Origin: Congeria kusceri
Taxonomy: Eukaryota; Mollusca; Bivalvia; Myida; Dreissenidae
Assembly: GCA_027627225.1 (NCBI GenBank)
Contig: CM051025.1
Location: 51,582,181 to 51,646,180 of the forward strand
DNA length: 64,000 bases
Direction of reading: 5' to 3'
The notes under the pieces are model-generated. The model did not search any database, had not been told where the DNA came from, and saw only the letters and a list, made by a program, of their open reading frames with translations. Position numbers and translations under genes: made by a program. Shown piece after piece: positions 49,901 to 55,900 of this stretch. The stretch's first letter is position 1. Every line of letters starts with the position of its first letter.

Positions 49901-52900
49901 ATTATAACAGTTCACCTATATAGAGAGCTGCAGTGTAAGTTTGTCCGTTGGCTTGGAGAGACAGTGTAATATTGTCTCGGAACATCAGACGAGGCACCAT
50001 GCAACGTACATGGTTAGGGCTCACATACATGGCGACACTCTCATCGCTACCCTGTAAGTAAAGTTGAACTCTGACAAAAACACTGATGGCTCACCCTGGA
50101 TTAAAATGTTTATTAATCTCCTGGACTATCGTATGCCATATATATGGGGAAAACCAAGAATAATACAGTTAGGTCAAATGGGACAAATGAGCTATCAAAT
50201 AAAACATTTACTTCCACCAAGGCTCAGTAGAAGCAAACGTTGGTCTTAGCATACATTATGTGTCTTTCTGTCTGTCATTGTGACATAAAGTTGACAAATT
50301 TCTCATCTGTATATACCGATAAGTTGTTTACAATTTTTGGTTTTGTTATTGCTCATTTGGTTAATAAATTGTTTGAGCAACTGGATCGATGCTGAGCTTA
50401 AACACAAGGCATACTATAGCGAAACTACCTGCACCCTTACCTGTCCAAATCTGCAGCTGTAGGTCTGAGTCTGGACAAAGCAGGGTCCTGAAACGTCGAT
50501 CATTTTTCCTCCAAACATTCCCGCATAATTTGGATATACACTGAGTTGATCTGAAAATATGGTTATCCTTTTAAAATAGTGGAACAAAAATTGTGATATA
50601 TAATCCATAAAAAATGAAAACTTCTCTCAAGCTGAGTCACTAAGTACCAATTACCATTATTTTATTTTATGCTTTCCAGCAATTTATAGGAAAATATCAG
50701 TGAAATAAAATTGGTAATTCACTGTTTTAAACAGTGAAAATTACCACTCTGATAATGTTCACTGTTTCATACTGGTTCCTGATTCAAAACAGTAAATGAA
50801 GCGGACCGTCAATGATACCCGACTCAAACTTGTTACACCAGTTCCGCAATATTTTCCAATAAAAACCGCTTACATAGCAATTAAAATTTAAAAAATAAAC
50901 GGTGGAAAAGCATAAAAATAAAAAGAAATTTTGTTGCTTTCCAAAGAATATTGACTTTTTATTCATTCATGATCATAGAAAAATATTTTTTAACTCGTGG
51001 CTATGCCACTCATGAAAATATACATTTCTATGATCACTCGTGAATTAAAATCGATATTCTACCAAAACCAACAAACATCCTCAATTTTTTAAATGATATT
51101 TATGTCAAATAACAAGTAAAATACAATAATACAATTTTCTTGGAGCTTAAATCCATTGAGCCATTGTAAATAAAACCGCAGTTTTAATGAATACATTAAC
51201 ATGCAACACAGCAAGTGAAATCTAAATGCTTGAAGAACTAAACTACTTTCAATAATTAATATCAATGCAATAAGTGTCAAAATAAAAAAGTCAAACCTGA
51301 AAAAGTATCCGATGAGCATCCAGCTCGGACCACGTGTCCTGGCGATATCTTGAATACGTATCTTCCAACAATGTCACTGCTCTGTCTGTGAACTAGATCT
51401 TGAAGAGTCCATTTGCGTGAAATGATGTCAGTCCAGCCTGTCTTGTGGCCTCCATTGAAACCGGCCTGTTATGTATATTTTATACTTTAAACAGTTACCA
51501 TTCTGTATTAGGGTCCATGCTGACAGAATACATTTTAAAACTAAAGGGAATTAGTTTGAACATAGTGACTTTGCCTCTAAATATGATGCTAATCGGTTTT
51601 TGGACCAAATGTTGTGTAGCCAAACAATATATGGTATACCATAATTACTCTATAACGTTGGGAAACTCTAAATGTTGGGACACCCTTAAAATAAGATAAA
51701 ATAATTATTTTTCGTTACACTGAATTTTGGAACACTTTCATAATTATAATTTTTCCTGTTTCTAAATTTTGGAACAATGTTTTCCAAATTGGCAATTTAG
51801 TGTCAATTTACGTTAAGTCGGCAATTAAAAATTGACATCTAAGTGTTATTTACCAGCACCAATAAATTGCAATGTATTAGCAAACTGTCAAAATTGTGAA
51901 TGTGCATGTTGATATTCCATATGTCCATATCTCATGACAGCTGACCCCATCAATGTGGCCCCTTGTCGGGCATCATAAATTACTCCCTATGGCAAAGATC
52001 TATATCCAGTGTGATTTGCTTTTTTATAGGGATTACTATACACACCCATTACGCAAATAAACGGGTTTGGACCTCAAATTGATTATTCTAAATATTGGGA
52101 CAAATTCAGGGGGAATTATTTTTTCTGCTTCTAAAAATTGGGACAGCAAAAAAATAATTATTTTTAAGTGTCCCAACATATAGAGTTACGGTATTTATTA
52201 AAATAGACAGTTTTCAATTGAATTAAGTTACTGAGCATGGCAACTCTCAGCCTAGCTACACATTAATTATCTCTTTGGAACTTGAAATTTAATCAATATA
52301 TGTTACTAGAAAATCATTTTATTAGCATTGGTGAAAAACTCATACAAGATGGCATTAATTGCCCAAATTGCTCAACTTACTATCGACAATGACTTGAGAC
52401 TATATTGTCATAACAGGTAAAGTGATAAACTCCTCTGAAAAACCAGGATGGCTATAGAGTGCTCATGCACCTAGGGTATCAATATTTTCCCCCAGGGGGG
52501 TAGCGGCGGGCTGGCCCAGGGGAATTTGACAAGTTTTATATTTTGGGGTTTAATTCCCCACCATAGAGCCTAGCATTTTTGCCTAAATCCTCACAGTGCG
52601 AGATGTTTGGTGAATCCAATGGCCCAGGGATGCCCCCCCCCATATTACCAGGATATAAAATCGGACCAAAGTCTATTTCCAGGGACCCGGAATCATTCGG
52701 CGTGTTAAATTCCGGCTTGTCGGGAACCGCATTTATGCCCACCACTCCCGACCTGGGGGAAAATATCGATAGGTGCATCACTTGAGTACTGACAATGATG
52801 GAGATCTTACTTTCGCAATAGGTATTAGTGCCGGTTGTAACAAATGTGATTATGGATAAGTGCCATGGTTTTAAATCCTCATTCACCTGGTTTATTAAAA

Positions 52901-55900
52901 GACATACTTATTTAACTTACTGAGATATCTTCTAAGAAAAAAAGGTCACATGGAGTCCACTTATTACCAAGCAACTTTTAACTTTTGCTTTACTTTACCT
53001 GACAAAACGGGCAAGGTTTCATGTCCATCTTGTCATAGTTGAAAATTGCAAAGGACTCCTTGCCATCAGTCAACAAAACCAGCTGAAAGGTGTTACTCTG
53101 AAACACACATTGGGATTCAACAGCTATTTGAACAGTACTATGACACAGCATGCATTGCACAGAAACATTATATATCTGAATCATTTGAGGCGCGTCGTGG
53201 GAAAACCGGGTTTGATGCATGTGCGTAAAGTGTCGTCCCAGATTAGCCTGTGCAGTCCGCACAGGCTATTCCAGGATGGCACTTTCCGCCTACAGTAGAT
53301 TTATGTTTAGAAGAGACTCCTTGAAACAGAAAATACCATAAAAGCGGAAAGTGCCATCCTGAATTAACCTGTGCGGACTGCACTGGCTAATCTGGGACGA
53401 CTCTTTAGGCAAAAATGCATTAGGCCTGATTTTCCCACAACGTCCCTCATTTATTTTATGTGCAATTCTTTTCTATTTCATGTGAATTATTATACTTATT
53501 GTATGACTGACTTATGCAGAAGAAATTCATATCTTGCTGCAAGATCCTGGTGTAATTCCTACTCCAGCTTCCACAAAGTTAGCAGTACTTCAATGTTATT
53601 CCTACTCCAGCTTCCACAAAAATAGCAGTACTTCAATGTTATTCCTACTCCAGCTTCCACAAAGTTAGCAGTACTTCAATGTTATTCCTACTCCAGCTTC
53701 CACAAAGTTAGCAGTACTTCAATGTTATTCCTACTCCAGCTTCCACAAAGTTAGCAGTACTTCAATGTTATTCCTACTCCAGCTTCCACAAAGTTAGCAG
53801 TACTTCAATGTTATTCCAACCATGTTCTATTGTTAAATTTATGCACAGTGACACAAAACATTGCTGTTCTTTTCTATTTCAACAAACTATCACGAACAAA
53901 CAACATTGTTCCTTAATATTGCTTGTGTCCCTCAATATTTGTACACTTCTGAATTCTGAAATATTTCTTGTCACTCATTAAAGGGACACACAATATCATG
54001 TCAAATTGTTGCTTAATGTCATGTGTCCAATTAGTGTTTTCCATGTGTGGTGATCTACGAGAATTGCTAATATGTTGTGCACCAGTTTAACTCATTATTT
54101 AAGGTCTACACAATTAAGCATTTAAAAACTACCACTAATTCCCCCCACATATGCAACAATAAACATTAACAAGGTTTCTCACAGTATGTGACGTATGCCC
54201 CAGAAGCATGTGCTTGTCAGAGGAAGGCAACATAATGTCAGTTACATGTTGGCAAAAATGACGCTTCCTACAAAGAGTTATGGTCCTTGCACTCTGCACT
54301 TCCTTTCACATCCTCTATCATCCTCTATCATTATATGAAGTTTTATCTGAATCCCTCCAATACTAATGGAGATATGCTCCAAACAAGAAAATTAAACAAA
54401 GGGCAATAACTCTGTAAATAGTCAAGAAAGTTTTATGGTCCTTGAGCTCTGTACTTTCTCTCATTGCCCTCTATCATTATATGAAGTTTCATTTGAATCC
54501 CTTCAATACTAATGGAGTTCTGCTCCACACAAGAAACTTTATGCTTCACATAAGGAATAAAACAAAGGGCTATAACTAAGTAACTATTGAAGAAATAGTT
54601 GTGGTCCTTGTGCTCTGCACTTCCTCTCATTGTCCTCTATCATTATATGAAGTTTCATTTCAATCCCTTCAATACTAATGGAGATATGCTCCGCACAAGA
54701 AAAATTAAACAAAGGGCATAACTCTGTAAATATTGAAGAAAGAGTTGTGGTTCTCATACTCTGCATTTTATCTCATTGTCCTCTAACATTATATGAAGTT
54801 TCATTTCAATCCCTTCAATACTAATGGAGTTATGCTCTGCACAAGAAGGGTGACGGACGGACGGACAGACGGACGATGCAATTACTATATGCACTATATA
54901 CAGGGTTTCCAGCAGGATTTCTTGAAGGCATCCCCCCCAGGATCATTCCCATCCAATCCCTTAGCCCCCCCCGCCCCCCCCCCCCCGAAATCGGCCGCTC
55001 CGTTTGACTCCATCTCCTCGAAATCAGCCGCATCGCCTGACCGCAACTCCCCGAATTCGGCTTCAACGATGGACCCACTTCCCCGAAATTGGCTGCACCG
55101 CTCGAATCCGCATTAGGCGACACTACCTTTCCGAAATCGGCTACGACGTTCGAAATCCCGGCGGCGATCAAATCGGCAGTATCACTTTAACTACCGCCCT
55201 TTAACGCTTAAACTACCTAGCCTATTGATCGACCAGCACCTGTCTTTGCATTATCTTTAATTTGTGAATTCTTACTTTTATAAAACTGAAACGGTTAAAA
55301 ATATTTCTCCTACTTAAACTACCGTGGTTTTCTTAATTGAATAAAAACGTGTTTACCTATCTCCTTTGGAGGCAGGGTACATCAAAATACTAGGCTGCAT
55401 GGTTTCTTATGGAATTAATTTTCAATCATACATGGTATTCAGATTCGTTGAAAAGCCTATATTTTTTCCGCCATGAAATTCTGTCATGACCGCTCGTTTT
55501 TTCAAAAAATGTTTTTTATTTCATTAATTGTTTTCGGATGCAAAATAAATCGATAATTTATATCAGTTATACAACATGCGGACATTCAAAGCGGAAAAAA
55601 AAAATCACCGTTGTTTTTAAAAACTTGCGGTTCTTAATAGACATAAAATACAGGCTAGTATCTCTATGTAAAAAGTGTATGTTGCTACAAAAGCGCGAGA
55701 AAATTGCCATGCACAAGGTCATGGATGCCTCGAGAAAAACGGGCGTGTACTGGTCACGTGCTTAACTGAAGTGTTTATGAGAACAAAATTATGTTTGACG
55801 ACGTTCAATTGTGTTTAATATTAGGCTCTACATTACAGTATTCGTTTCCATAATTTTGAGTATCAATTTGTGAAATGGATAAGGAAATTACCGGGATAAA

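Larger units (their letters stand above)
51466..52998. other. Intron of the mesh-like gene
   Basis: Holds two inverted-repeat elements (51637-52194 and 52466-52777). The rest is AT-rich. Confidence 0.6.

Noticed and set aside
52536..52886. 116-codon minus-strand frame
   Set aside because: It spans the GC-rich foldback element and flanking intron, and the opposite strand is also open.
54830..55171. 113-codon minus-strand frame and overlapping plus-strand frames in GC-rich DNA
   Set aside because: They arise from the GC-rich minisatellite of the hAT-like element; several frames are open together.
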